DNA of 64,000 bases. It comes from Prinia subflava (taxonomy: Eukaryota; Chordata; Aves; Passeriformes; Cisticolidae). The stretch's first letter is position 1. Every line of letters starts with the position of its first letter. The translations under genes and the position numbers were made by a program. Shown here in pieces: positions 38,291 to 49,600 of the stretch. The stretch lies in NCBI RefSeq assembly GCF_021018805.1, contig NC_086251.1:42726767-42790766 (forward strand), given 5' to 3'. The notes beneath the pieces are model-generated. The model was given only the letters and a program-made list of their open reading frames with translations, had not been told where the DNA came from and made no database searches.

Positions 38291-40488
38291 TCCATAATAA
38301 TAATAATTCTGGACCACCCAAGCAAAAATATTCTCCATACTTTAGACTGTTTAAAAAATTAAATTTTGAAATATTATTGCAGGGTGAAGTTGTGTGGGGG
38401 TCTTCTAGAAATGGGAAGAATTTAGGTGAGAAAGTGTGGTGTTGCATCTTGTGTAACAGATTTATGTCTGTATGTGGTGTCACTGTATCCTGCAAATGGT
38501 ATTAATTCTGCTAAAGCATGCACTATATTATTATCAATGCAGTCACAGAGTAAATTCTGGAACTGCAGATTTCAAATCCAGAACTGGCATAATTGCAGTA
38601 TATTGAAAGATGGGTTCTCTGCCATATGAGATAGAAGAAGAGTAATTTATGGTGTTTTCTAATGAAATGTAGGGATTTGTGGAGGGGATTAGTACTTTCC
38701 TGAGAGCACACTAAAAGTAAATGCAAATAGCTGTGTAGTTTGTATTCTAACTGGTAGATTTTATTTGCAGAGCCTGGAAATTTATTCATCTAATTCTAGT
38801 TAATTGGTTTATTGCTGTCCTGTGTATAGTACATACATCTGGATTTGTCTATTATACCCATCATGACTATGTATGGGCACCTTATATGGACACGTCTCAT
38901 GGTTATGTTCTGTTAACTAGTGGAGGGGAAGTTGCTCTGGGTAGACTTTCGATTTTTCCCTTATGTTGTCAGTGGAACAGCCTTCTGATGAGTCCAGGGT
39001 GAAAATAAAATTCATGTAATGTTCTCACTGCAGTCACAGGCAATAGGCATCATGAGAAAACAGGGCCGTAATGAAATAAAATAACATGTACAGTAAAAAT
39101 ATAAAGTACAATAATTGATTATAACCTACAGAGGTGATTCTCATTTATTCCAAGGCCTTTTCACAAAGTGATGGTGGTGTAGAAGATGTATAGAGGCAAC
39201 ACAGAATAAGGATCCTTTACACTGAATGAGTAAAGCAGCCTTAGTATAAATAACAATGAGGTTCTCCATATACTCAGAGCATTTTCTAGTGAGAAATGCA
39301 TAGGTCTGCACCTTGGTAAATAATCAGTAAAGACACAACCAATATTGGGTACCCAGTAATGTGCCTGTCCACGCCTAGGCACTAAAATGTCTTTGTTGCT
39401 AGGAATAAAGTATCTGAATGCTGCTGTTTTTTTGCTGCTTAGGAAGAAAACACTTGAAAGAATCATAGTACATAATTTTCTGTAAGTAAAAGGTGATATA
39501 AAATTTCTGCCTTTCTTTTCTCTAATGTCTCCACTTGGCTCCTTACATTTGCTCCAGTCTCTGTGGGGTTGTGTTGAGCATTCTCCTCTCACCTGACTTC
39601 AGTCTTTCATTCTCTTCAGTGATCATTTCCTTCTTTCATGTGCCATTTATGTAAATATGAGTGTGGAAATACCATATATCTGTGTTGTTTATTCTGATCT
39701 TTCCCCTCCTTGCTCCTTCTTGATACTGACTGCTTTGGGATTTACTGGATCCTGCCAGGGATCCTGTCCTGAAGTAGTAGCTTGCATCATTTTTAGTATT
39801 GTCTGAGGTCTCTGGAAAGCCCAGTGAGACACTGAGTGAGCCCCAGTCTCTCTGATAACAGCCCACCTGCTGAAGTCCTCTGTGCAGGACAGCTTCTGAT
39901 TTCCTTCTCATCCAGATTTTCCTCCTGTGTAACCTTGAGGAAGCAGTGGAGATAATATTTCACGGTACTGGTCTAAGCACAAGAAAACTCTTATCCAATG
40001 ACTACTTTTATTTTGATGTTTGTATGACGCTTAGCATTCTCGTGGTCTTGCAGTGCCAAATATTTTTATATGTTTAGCAGCAGGACAGCTGAATAGAGCA
40101 GCTTCAGTCCTGTAGTCGTAACTGTGGTATTAGAGCCAAAGTGCTCAGTAATGTTCAGATTAGCAGCTACACTTGGGTTTTCTCTGAGTGGCTAAGGACC
40201 ATAGGAAAGTCTATTTCCTCTCTTGGCAGATGTCCTTGAGCTAGAACTCAGGTAAATTACATGTAATCTCTGGAATACTTTATTCATATCCAACTATGCA
40301 AAATTAGGCGATGTTCTGTGACAATAAATGAAGAAAGGACTAGATTGGACTCTTACAACATTTTTTTCCAACTGATTTCTAGAGATTTTTCTATAGAATT
40401 CTCGTCTGTGTTTCTTTGATCTGTTTGTGATGGGGTATTTTGCTTCTGTGTTGTTTAGAATGATCTGCTTTCCAAAGCTTAGGAGGAA

Positions 40489-40504
40489 TTTTTTTTTTTT
40501 TTTT
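40489..40504. repeat. T homopolymer, 16 nt
   Basis: Sixteen T in a row, with no poly(A) signal or retrocopy-like sequence recognised on its flank. Confidence 0.85.
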
Positions 40505-41344
40505 CATTATCTAGTAGGGTTGCTTACAGAAATGAGGAGAGTGTACCTAGGGAGGTAGGAAAGATCACAGTGAGATGAGAATCTCCTCTTCCTCCTGCTT
40601 CAGGAGGTGTTCAAGATGTTATTGGAGCGTTCTTAAAGTGGTAGAAGTGCATAGCTTCCAAACAAGCAAACCAGTTTTCTGTTCATAAAGCCATTGTGTT
40701 GTGTTATTTTATCTTGCTCAGCTTCCATTAGGATTTTTTTGAAGTTATTGCATGCAAAATGTAGCTGCTTTGGTTATGCATTACATGACTTTAAAACTCA
40801 AGTCTGGCAACTGGCACAAAACTGGATGAGCAAATGGAGCCTTGTCTCTCTCTCCATCTGATTTCTGCACAGTGGATGTGTGTCTGCCTTATTTTCACCT
40901 CTGTGTGATGCTGTTGAGCTATTTGCTTTCGGTGGAGCTGGGAAGGTACCTTCAGCATGTACTGCTGATCAACTCTGTATTTCCTGGCCACTTCAAAGCA
41001 CCATTTAGATTAAGATCTCTCTCCAATATGCCTCCTGAAACACCCACTATAATTAATTTGGATCCAAGGATTTACTAAGACAATAAATTGCAGGCAGTCT
41101 AAACATTGGGTTGTAGTTGAGACTTCAGCTTAGAGTTGGGAATTGAGAAAACAACCTTAGCAGACTAAAGTCATCAGAATTCCCTTTGTCCTAAGTTGTT
41201 GACACTTTTGGTAGAACATCACTCAGTTGAGATATTGGCTAATTGTTGATTAGAGGGAAATCGTTCAGAAATCGTTCCACAGCTGATTCCTCAGGTGACT
41301 TGTCTTACAAGTACCTAACAGACCAAATCCAGACTACTTTTACC

Positions 41345-41692
41345 TTGTGAGGACCTCAGGATAAGAAGAAACCTTAAGAAATCATCTCATCCGAATCAAG
41401 GCAAGATAAGTTATACATGTGTCTTTCTGGATGGAAGGTGATCTAGGCTATCTGTAGGGACTTTCAGTGAGAGAGACTCAACAGTCTCCCCAGGCAGTGT
41501 GAGCCAGGGCTCCAGTATTTTAAGTATGGAAAACCTTTTCATATATCTGACTTGGATCTCCTGTGCTGCAGCTGAAGTTTGTTATTTCTTGCCTTATCCA
41601 CCCTGGATGTGGAGAATGGGTTATTTCCTTCTTTGCAGCAGCCTCGCGTACTTGAGGACGATTATCACATCTCCCCACTGTTTGTTCCTGAT
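41345..41692 (-). mobile_element. Old CR1 LINE fragment, reverse orientation
   Basis: Read on the plus strand, the segment follows the reversed CR1 3' region: AACCTTAAGAAATCATCTCAT near 41371, CAGTCTCCCCAGGCAGTGTG, GAAAACCTTTTCATATATCT, CTGCTGCAGCTGAAGTTTG-like spacing, TTATTTCTTGCCTTATCCAC, CTGGATGTGGAGAATGGGTT and TACTTGAGGACGATTATCAC. On the minus strand this corresponds to the LINE blocks that encode the end of the ORF2 protein and the 3' untranslated region, read towards lower coordinates. Divergence is high, all frames are broken, and the terminal short repeat is not preserved. It is the only clearly inverted CR1 in the window. Ends are approximate; the family call is from the ordered block pattern. 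Confidence 0.78.
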
Positions 41693-44600
41693 AAGGTAAC
41701 AGCACAGAAAAGGATATATGGAAAAAAAGAAGGTTCAAAAGAAAGAGAGGTGAACAGCTCTCAGACTTCATAAACTTAGAAAATGTGTTTAGATTATTTG
41801 ATGTTCTAGGCCTATTTATTTTATCCATTTTAATACCTTTTTTTAATACCAAAGAGGAATCCGGCCTCAAATTTGCTCTGTAGACACCAAATTTAACTCA
41901 TGGAATTTTTCCTTTCTGGGACCCACACCACCCAAATTGATTTTGATAGTTTTGTTTTTCCCCTGCCACATAAGGACAGATTATAAAAAATATATATGGA
42001 GGGAGAAAGGGAAAAAAATACTAAGCATTTTTTTTATTTTTCTGTTTTTGTGCAGAAAATTACCCAACAGTAATGCTTGGTATAGTTAGGGAACAGCATG
42101 TCTGTGCTGCATGGATTAGACTGATTCCATGAGGCTTTTATCAGTAACTTCAATTTTGTCATTGACACCATTGTAAGCTAAATCAGTGAGGAATATATGA
42201 GAGATAGAAAGAGAGCTAGAAGCAATCCAGCTAATGGAAAGTGTACTGAGTAAAATGTTCTGCTTTTGAAGTATGCTGACATCTCAGCTTTTTTTCTGCC
42301 TTTAATCCAAAGTTGTTTATCTGCTGAGGTAAACGGGAGCTCAGAGACGGGTTTTGCCTTTATCTTAACCTCCTCTCACCCAGCCAACTAAGCAGTGATT
42401 TTAGCAGAGATTTCTAAAATGCTTGCTGTGCTATTCCCCCCACCCTTATCTAATCTTTTTCTCTTCTCCCTCCATACGTGGGTTTGTTTTCTTTCCTTTT
42501 CATTCCTAGTATGTCTTATCTAGGTGCTTTGCAACTTGTCTTAGCTTAGTTCAACCAAAAAAGGTGTTAATTAGCTTGGAAGCACCTGGCTATGCAGTAG
42601 TTTTTATGGTCTGTTGGTTTCCTACTGGTCAGGACAAATAAAGTATTCAATCTAGAATTATTAACAAAGTCCAATTTATATAAGGGACTTGCTGCTATTG
42701 TCATCCAAAGAAAAGCATAAAAGATGTTAGGAAGCATAGGCAGTTTTTTGATACATCTTAGATTTTTGAACCATTCAAAATTCTCTTTGGACTTTCATAA
42801 CAACTAGAGAAATCCACTAGAAATACCTTAGCTTCCTGATGTGTATAATGGTTGATATGTCTTCATCTTTTTCATCTAACTTTACTATATTAGCTTAGAT
42901 ACATTCTTTAGGGGTCATTTAATCTTAACTTCTAATTTCCCAGTTTAAGCTTCAAAATTGTTTGTATCCTATTCAATTGCTGAAGAAATTGCGTGGTTGG
43001 GAGTGAGTCTCTGCTGAACCGGACTTTGGATGCTACCTCCATATAAAATAACGTGGGGACGTGAGGAGGAGGGATACTTGTCAACCCTGCCTGAAGAGGT
43101 GTGGGACATTATTTTTGCTTTTGACTTCATTTTCTTGCTAGGGAAATAAAATTTGCATGCTCAGGCAGGTGGGAGAAAGATTAGGAAAGGCCATACAGGG
43201 AGAGCCTCCTTCCCATGCTGTTCAATTAATACATTTGCTTTCAGTCTCTAAATATCGAAGGTCTGTCGGATGTTGGGGAAAATCAGTTTCCTTCAGTGTA
43301 TGGGGAGAGAAAGTACCTATAATGGTACCAAACGTAGGTAAATTATATATGAAAGTACATAAAAGAGGTAACCAATACTTCATCTGTTCCAGGATTGAAG
43401 GCAGAAGCAGTCTGTGAATTGTTTGCTATTTATAGATATCATTTTAGAAGCAGACTGTTGCAATGAAGTCTTATTTCTGGTCTTTTAGCTGTACACAGAG
43501 AATTTGCATTTATCCTTCAGTTTTGCTTGCTTGGGAAAAAACAAAAAAAGTTTAAAGGAGCCCAGAGTCTGCTATCTTTCTGCTCTCAGAGTATAACATT
43601 GTATACTTCAAACTACCTGGAAAGAGGGGTTACAGTTGGGCTCCCTTTGTTCTTTCCCATTTAAATATTCAAGTATGAGTTTTTCTTCTGCCTGCATTAA
43701 TTGTATTTCTAATCCAATGGATGTGTTCAAACCTATTAGTGGGAGGTGCAAGGAATTTAGACTGTCAGCTCTTACGGAGTCAAGATTACTCAGCAATTAG
43801 TGGTCTTTCACCTCTAAGCAGAACATTCTTAGGTGGGTGCACAGGAGGAAGTTTTCATTAGATGCTGCTGAATTAACACATGATGAGTAATTAACCAGTG
43901 GGAAATGCAGAAGGAGGTCAAATGAAAATTATTCTATTTTTCATTGAAATTTTGTTTTGATAAATATCTCCTGGGCCTATACCTAGCTGATGGTTGTGTA
44001 TTTTTAATACCAACAAACCCCGACAAACCAGGACACCTACTTACTAAAAAGCACTTAAAACATGTAGAATGAAATACTTCCTTAAATCATGCCAACACCT
44101 GCAGCAAATGGCAAGTCCTCAGTGCTGTTCTCTGCTCACTTTGAAGGAGTCTCAGTGGTACACTGTGATGATCTTTTGCTATGTGTGGAGCTGTGTGACT
44201 GCCTGCAAGAAAATGATTTATAGATTCCAGAAAAACCTCACCAACCAATAATGATGTCAAATGCATCATATGTAATTTTTAATACACTTTATGTATATAA
44301 ACTCACTGTCCCTACTCAAAAAATGCCTTGAAGTATTTGTGAGATAAAGATCTCAGCTGCAGCCCATCAAGGTTAAGGAGGCTTCATTATTTCCTCCAGC
44401 TGGGATGTGGTGGTGAGCTCCATCTGTGTGCTGTAGGAGAGGGCAGCCTCAGAGGATGGGAAAACCATGAACTTCTGTTTCAGGGAGAAGGTATGGGTTA
44501 TGAAGATGGAAATATACTTGAGATACTGGTGAGTGGTGAGAATGCTCAGTTATTTAGGGCAGGAAATTCAATAAGGGAAGATACTGGGGATTTATCTTTT

Positions 44601-45724
44601 AGAAGAAGGGAAATTATGGTGGTGACCAGTAGCATAGCAGCTTGTGAGCTCTGGAAGATCAGAGGTTTGGTTCTCTCTTCTTTGGGCCATAATAGTGAAC
44701 CTAGAGCTTTACTAAGGATGTTCCTACCAAAAATGCCTATGAATGATTAAAAGACTATTAAGCTAAACCTGGCCAGTTGTACCATTAGGAAGGCAAGAAT
44801 AATAAAAGGGGTATTGTAGGGTATCTTGAGATTATGAGCTGCTACAAGCAGAATACTCCAAGTGCGTAAAGCTGTTGAGAAGCAGCACGGTGGGCACTAC
44901 AAGCTGTGACGCCTGACCTGCAAAGCAGGTTCTAGAATTAATGCTGTGTTGCTGGTACTGGCTAGTGTCTAGGCTGGTGTGAATTTTTTTCCTATTCTTC
45001 CACATATCTAGTAAGGGTGGTATTACATTCTTGCTTCCAGGAGTAGGAAGCCTATAATATATTTCTAACCTTTCATATTACACCCCAAAACACCATGTGC
45101 CTTTGCTGGTCTGTGGTAACTTGATTCAATGGCTGTGTTTTGAATGCCAGGATAGGGTCCAGGATTCTTGGCATAGTGTGAGATGTTAGTGTATTGTCTT
45201 GTTTTCCTTCCTTGATGTGTTTGTGGAGAAGGGAGAGACACTTGGGGTCTAAGAGCCCTCTTGACTCTGTGCTGTCAAAATTAGAAGTTACATAATAGGT
45301 TAAATGGACTAGAGGCCATTCAGAAGAGGCTAAGATGCATTAGGATTATTAAAATCCAGGTTGCATGTTTCTTGCTCGGTAGACTAAAATAGCTTCAGAG
45401 TGCATGAAATACAGATGTCTGTACGTTACAGAATAGCTCTTCTGGGGAAAAGAGGAAAACAACTTGTCCTTTCCTCCTGATCTTGACCCATTATAAAGAA
45501 AATGAGTTAATGTTGCTAAAACAGTAGACTATGCTGTGTATTAACAGGAACTTCAGTTTGCCTCTGGACGATAGTCTACTTTTGGTGTCTGTAGTTTGGC
45601 TCTTAAAGCCAGCCTGCCCCAGGGGCAGGATAACTCCTAAGCTGCTCTGAAGGCAGCAGCTTGGCTGCTGGAATTCAGGAGAGTACTACTTCTTATGGGA
45701 TCAGCCTGAAGTCCCTGGGTCCTT
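41693..45724. other. Unique non-coding DNA
   Basis: No gene or clear repeat was recognised. Small A-rich runs occur near 41978-42020. Around 45290-45350 a short CCATTCAGAAGAGGCTAAGA block faintly recalls CR1 but is not extendable. Open frames stay below 90 codons and show no family features. Confidence 0.55.
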
Positions 45725-45812
45725 GTAAGAACTGGTTCTAATCCCGGTCACCTGTAATCGTTAAGCCTTTCTCATCTGTGTAAACTGAAGATCCCACAGC
45801 ATTTCTATAAGT
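45725..45812 (+). mobile_element. Possible MIR-like SINE remnant
   Basis: GGTTCTAATCCCGG at 45734-45747 resembles the tRNA-derived pol III B box of MIR-type SINEs. It is followed by TCACCTGTAATCGTTAAGCC and TTTCTCATCTGTGTAAACTG, which match in order the 'tcacttaacctc...' and 'tttcctcatctgtaaaatgg' blocks of the MIR core. Only about 90 bp can be aligned by eye and the match is gapped. Amniote genomes including birds hold a few such ancient SINEs, so this is plausible, but chance similarity is not excluded. Confidence 0.3.
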
Positions 45813-45816
45813 CTTG

Positions 45817-46203
45817 TGTCAACTGACACAAAATAACAAGGCAGGGGCAAGAGGTCTGCAGTGCAAGAGCTGCTCCCCAAAAAGAGAGTGAGCCTGTTTA
45901 TTTCTTTAATTTTTATACATTTGTGGGTCTGGTTGTGGATTGGCTGCTGGGGTTACTACCCCTTCACCCCATTGGCCAGAGCAGCTGTCAACCAACATTA
46001 TTTCAGGCTAGAAAATATGTAAACAAAAGACAGAACAGAAACAAGAAGGTTTGTTTATGTCCCAAGGCATGAGAAACTGAAAAACTGACTCTTAATATTG
46101 AGCAGAAACTAAAGAACTGATTAATCTTACAAACCAACAGAAGGCTTTAGAAAAACTCAGTAAAACCAGAGCAACAAAGTCTGGTTATTTTCAACTGTTG
46201 ACA
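45817..46203 (-). mobile_element. Solo LTR of an endogenous retrovirus
   Basis: The 387-bp segment starts TGTCAAC and ends GTTGACA, a perfect 7-bp inverted pair of the TG...CA type that ends retroviral LTRs. Read on the minus strand it has promoter-like order: two CCAAT boxes (45971-45975 and 45939-45943), a TATA box TATAAAAATTAAA (45905-45917), then the polyadenylation signal AATAAA (45897-45902) about 3 bp further on, followed by about 80 bp of U5-like sequence. A TATA box almost touching AATAAA is typical of alpharetrovirus/ERVK-type LTRs with a short R region. No primer-binding site, gag, pol or env sequence adjoins it, so it is a solo LTR left after recombination. I do not see a matching target duplication (TCTTG left, GCAGC right), so the exact ends may be off by a few bases. 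Confidence 0.68.
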
Positions 46204-46329
46204 GCAGCTATCAGAGTTTTTTCTTCCAGGCCACTTATGAGAATAACCTCTAAACAATATATGGTAGTGGAAAGAGTGATAACCTGAAAGAAAAAAATGA
46301 AAGTATTTGCTAAACATCATAGCAAGAGA

Positions 46330-46620
46330 TGCTGAGAAGCTATTAAGTGCTGCACATTACTTCTTTATCTCTTGATTATTTTACTGTTTCACTTCTATTT
46401 ACATACCCCATTGATTCTTTTGCATCTGGGTTTTGCACAATTCTTCCAATAACATACGGTTCAGTGGCTGTAATTACAGGATTGTTAAAGTTTGCATTCC
46501 ACTATTCATCTTGTTATCTCCAGTAATGGAAGGTTGAAATAAATGCACATAATTATGCGTTTGGTTCTAAATTATTTTTGTAATGCTGTCACTAGGACAC
46601 ACGCTTGAAAAACTTACTTT
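46330..46620. promoter_or_regulatory. Possible conserved regulatory stretch
   Basis: Words such as CTTGATTATTTTAC, CATTGATTC, GCTGTAATTACAGG (an almost perfect palindrome around TAATTA), AATAAATGCACATAATTATGCG and CTAAATTATTTTTG occur in sequence without simple-repeat character. It sits just outside the solo LTR. The evidence is compositional and the call is weak. Confidence 0.18.
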
Positions 46621-49600
46621 CAGTGTTGGGGTCTCTCTGGCAAAATAAAACTCATAGCTGCCACTGAACCTATCTGCTTTGGCGTTCTGAGGTCTTTGTC
46701 TCCCTACCATAAAAAGCTGTGAGTTTCAAACTATTTCAGAATAGGAACAGATATTGTAGAGTGTTGAAAGACCCATTTGGTGAATTCTAAGCAAAGGTTT
46801 TTGAACTTGGCATATGCAGTGTGTAGTTTATCTGCAAATGGCAGCTCTATGGAAAAGTTTCAGAGATGAAGCAACTACAGGGCTTTTTTTACCTTTAAAA
46901 AAACCCAAAAAGTGCTGTGTCCTGAGGTCACAAATTGGGAATGAAGAAAACATAAGCAAAGAAGACCCTTAGGTAAAGTATGACAAAATATTTACAGAAT
47001 TTAGATTAGGATCCCATACTTTACTGCGTAATCTGCACAGTGCTGTATTAGTGCTCACTGCCCGGGGTCAGGTCAAGAGCGTATTTTTGTGCTGATGAAA
47101 TGGAGTCAGTAGTTGTTTTGTTCTACGGGAGGGAGTAGTATAGAAATAAAGTCAGTATTTTACTGGTTCCCTTTAAAGGTGCTTCATAAACTTACCTGGG
47201 ACTTTGTTTTTCTTTTTGAAACTTTATTTTGTAGAAATGGTATTTAAGGCTTGCTCTGCCTCACAGTATCAATCTCTTGACCTTTGGGAAGATGAAAAAA
47301 ATCTTTCTTTAGCTTGGATTCAAACTTGTGGTGACATATCCCAGATTATGTAATCTGTGGTCAGTAGAGGGAACAGGCTGCCAAAGTTGAGATTTCTATG
47401 TCTAGCTGGTGTGTGTATCTATATATTTTAGTTGGAGACTGTGGGTGAGTTTTGTGTCACTTGTCTTCTGAAATCAGCTATTGTATACAGCTTGGCTAAA
47501 ATATATAATAATTTCCTGGTCTACCTATAGTTTTTCTAACCTCTGATATAGAGGTAGAAACTTCCAGCTGATAGGTTAACTACAAAATATGGACTCTTCC
47601 TACAGTAATGTGCAAACCCCACAGAAACTGTGAGTTTCTGCTTGCTTCTTGGCACTCCAAAAGGACCATGTTTGAAATGAGCACTGAACAAGAAAAGGTA
47701 CCCTAGCCTTGCTTTAAGATTACTGATAATGTGGTGGAGTATCACACTTGTACAAAGGGGAACTAAAAACATCTCTCAAGAAGCAGTGTGCTCTGACTAC
47801 AAGAACAAAGCACTTTCACCTTTTTTAAAAACTGCTTGGTATTCAGGTTTGTATCCGCTTGTGAACATTTAGGCATTACTAAATGGGCAGAGATTAATAG
47901 TATTCAGAGAAGAACTAAGGACATTCATAGATCATTTGTAAGCAGAAAAAGTCCCACATAAAGACAATAAGAAAATAAACAGTATCCCTTGATGAATCAT
48001 AGCAGTAATGCATTCTGAATGCTGCAGGAATTTGTCTGAAGGCAGACCACAGACTAATGCCAGCCAAGCATCTCCTGAACACATGCAAATATTGTCTAGA
48101 TTGTGGACTGGCAACTCTAGGAAGAACTTGAGAGTTTCCATTATGAACCTTTCTACTGGAAAAGAATTCTAATTGATGACCTTTTCTCTGTGTGCTCATA
48201 AAGGACAATGGGTATCTTAGTGATAATCTAATCCTAAAAACAAGGCCTGTATGGAAGTTTCTCCTTGTCATGATCGTGTAAAGATGGTGGAAGTTTATTA
48301 GTAGTGAGAGATGTTTCCTAGCCCCAGAGAAATGTGGAGTAGCTGGATGTTAGGGTGACAGGCACTTGATTCCGCACTGAATGTTTAATTACTCTCTGCT
48401 GCAAATTGACTCTTTTTGAAAGCATCCCTATCACTTGCTCAAATCTCTAGCTCCAGTTTCTTCACTCTGACTCTTTAGTGCTGCTGTCTTTAAAGCAGCC
48501 TTGCAAGCTGCTGCAGAAGGATGTGAAAAAAAACCAAAAAGCGGGGCTCTCCTTGGCTGAAGACCACCAGCCATGGTTCTCCTCCCTCATAAATAAGACT
48601 TTATTTATGGGTTGATTTATAATGTGGTAGGGATGGGCTTGCATTTGTGACAAGTTTTGTCAGCCTGAAACTAGAGGTGATCTAAATTGATACAAGGTAT
48701 TTCTTGAAACTTTCAGGGAGCCATTAAGTGAAAGTGTGAACTGTCCGCTGCATTCCATAGGCTTGCGTGTAGCCTGGCCTGGGACTGAGTGTGACCATCT
48801 TGCTTTGGAGTTAGTTGCTGCTGTGTAATGATCTGACTTCCCCTGCTGACAATATGTTTATTTGAAGGTAGGAAAGAAGCACATAAAGAAACCTGCCTCA
48901 ACAAAATATACCTGGTAACATGCAATATTCAGTTACTTTTCTTCTGGGGTAAGACTGCAGTCCTTGTTTAGTGATTGAGGAAGCTGCCAGGGCAGTTTGC
49001 CACCTCTTGTGGCAGGGGCTCTCTGGTTGTTACCTGGCTGAGTCCTGTGGGCTCTTGTGCTGGGCAGTAAAGGATGGCCCAGAAATTCTGTAATCTTGTT
49101 TTATGACTTTATAGCTCTGGTTGTAGTGGATTCTGGTATGACAGCCAGAAGCCTGGTTCTGGTGTTTCTCTCCTTGAACAGCAATAAACTAATGCACAGA
49201 GCTGCATGCCATTTTTCTTCCCTGCCATTTTTTCTTTCTTCCTTCTTCCTCCTCAGAGGCAATAACAGTTTCATGCAAAGGCTCTAAGCTGCCCAGAACT
49301 TTAGGATGATGAACTATGAAGACAGACTTTCATATGTTATCTCAATGGCAGTCTTCTCTCTGCCTTGTGGCATGCTCCTCTGAATTTCTTTTTCTTTTTA
49401 TTTTGAAGAAGAATGACTCACAAGAGTAAGAAGAAAATGTCTAAGGCAAACATATTTCATGTTTGTCCCTGAGTCTTTTTTATTTATTTTCCTTCCTTGC
49501 AAAAGAAGTCAAAGGGTACTTGTTATTTCTGAACACTTTGGGAAGAGTACTTTACTTTTAGGTTTTAGTTACCAGACTTACGGGGTGCATTTCGCAAGCC

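Larger units (their letters stand above)
25705..41344. other. Unique non-coding DNA, no gene seen
   Basis: More than 15 kb with no recognised gene or transposable element. Notable spots are a G-run at 26201, a homeodomain-site-rich stretch at 26515-27060, an 11-bp-stem hairpin at 34290, an AT-rich candidate element at 35740, a small hairpin at 35977, a 15-bp tandem duplication at 37071 and a pyrimidine-rich tract at 38100-38290. The longest open frame here is 157 codons at 34263-34736 and has no recognisable family or splice context. Confidence 0.55.

Noticed and set aside
38065..38505. 146-codon frame that looks like a multi-pass membrane protein
   Set aside because: The Phe/Leu/Ser-rich translation simply reflects a T/C-rich tract on the plus strand. 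No family motif is present.
39161..39592. 143-codon minus-strand open frame
   Set aside because: No recognisable domain, no flanking gene structure, composition like the surrounding DNA.
40545..40615. CTAGGGAGGT and GGAGGTGTTCAAGA words like the CR1 3' region
   Set aside because: The two words occur in CR1 order but with unrelated sequence between them, and nothing flanking extends the match.
45290..45350. CR1-like words (CCATTCAGAAGAGGCTAAGA)
   Set aside because: The similarity covers about 30 bp and cannot be extended to either side in CR1 order.
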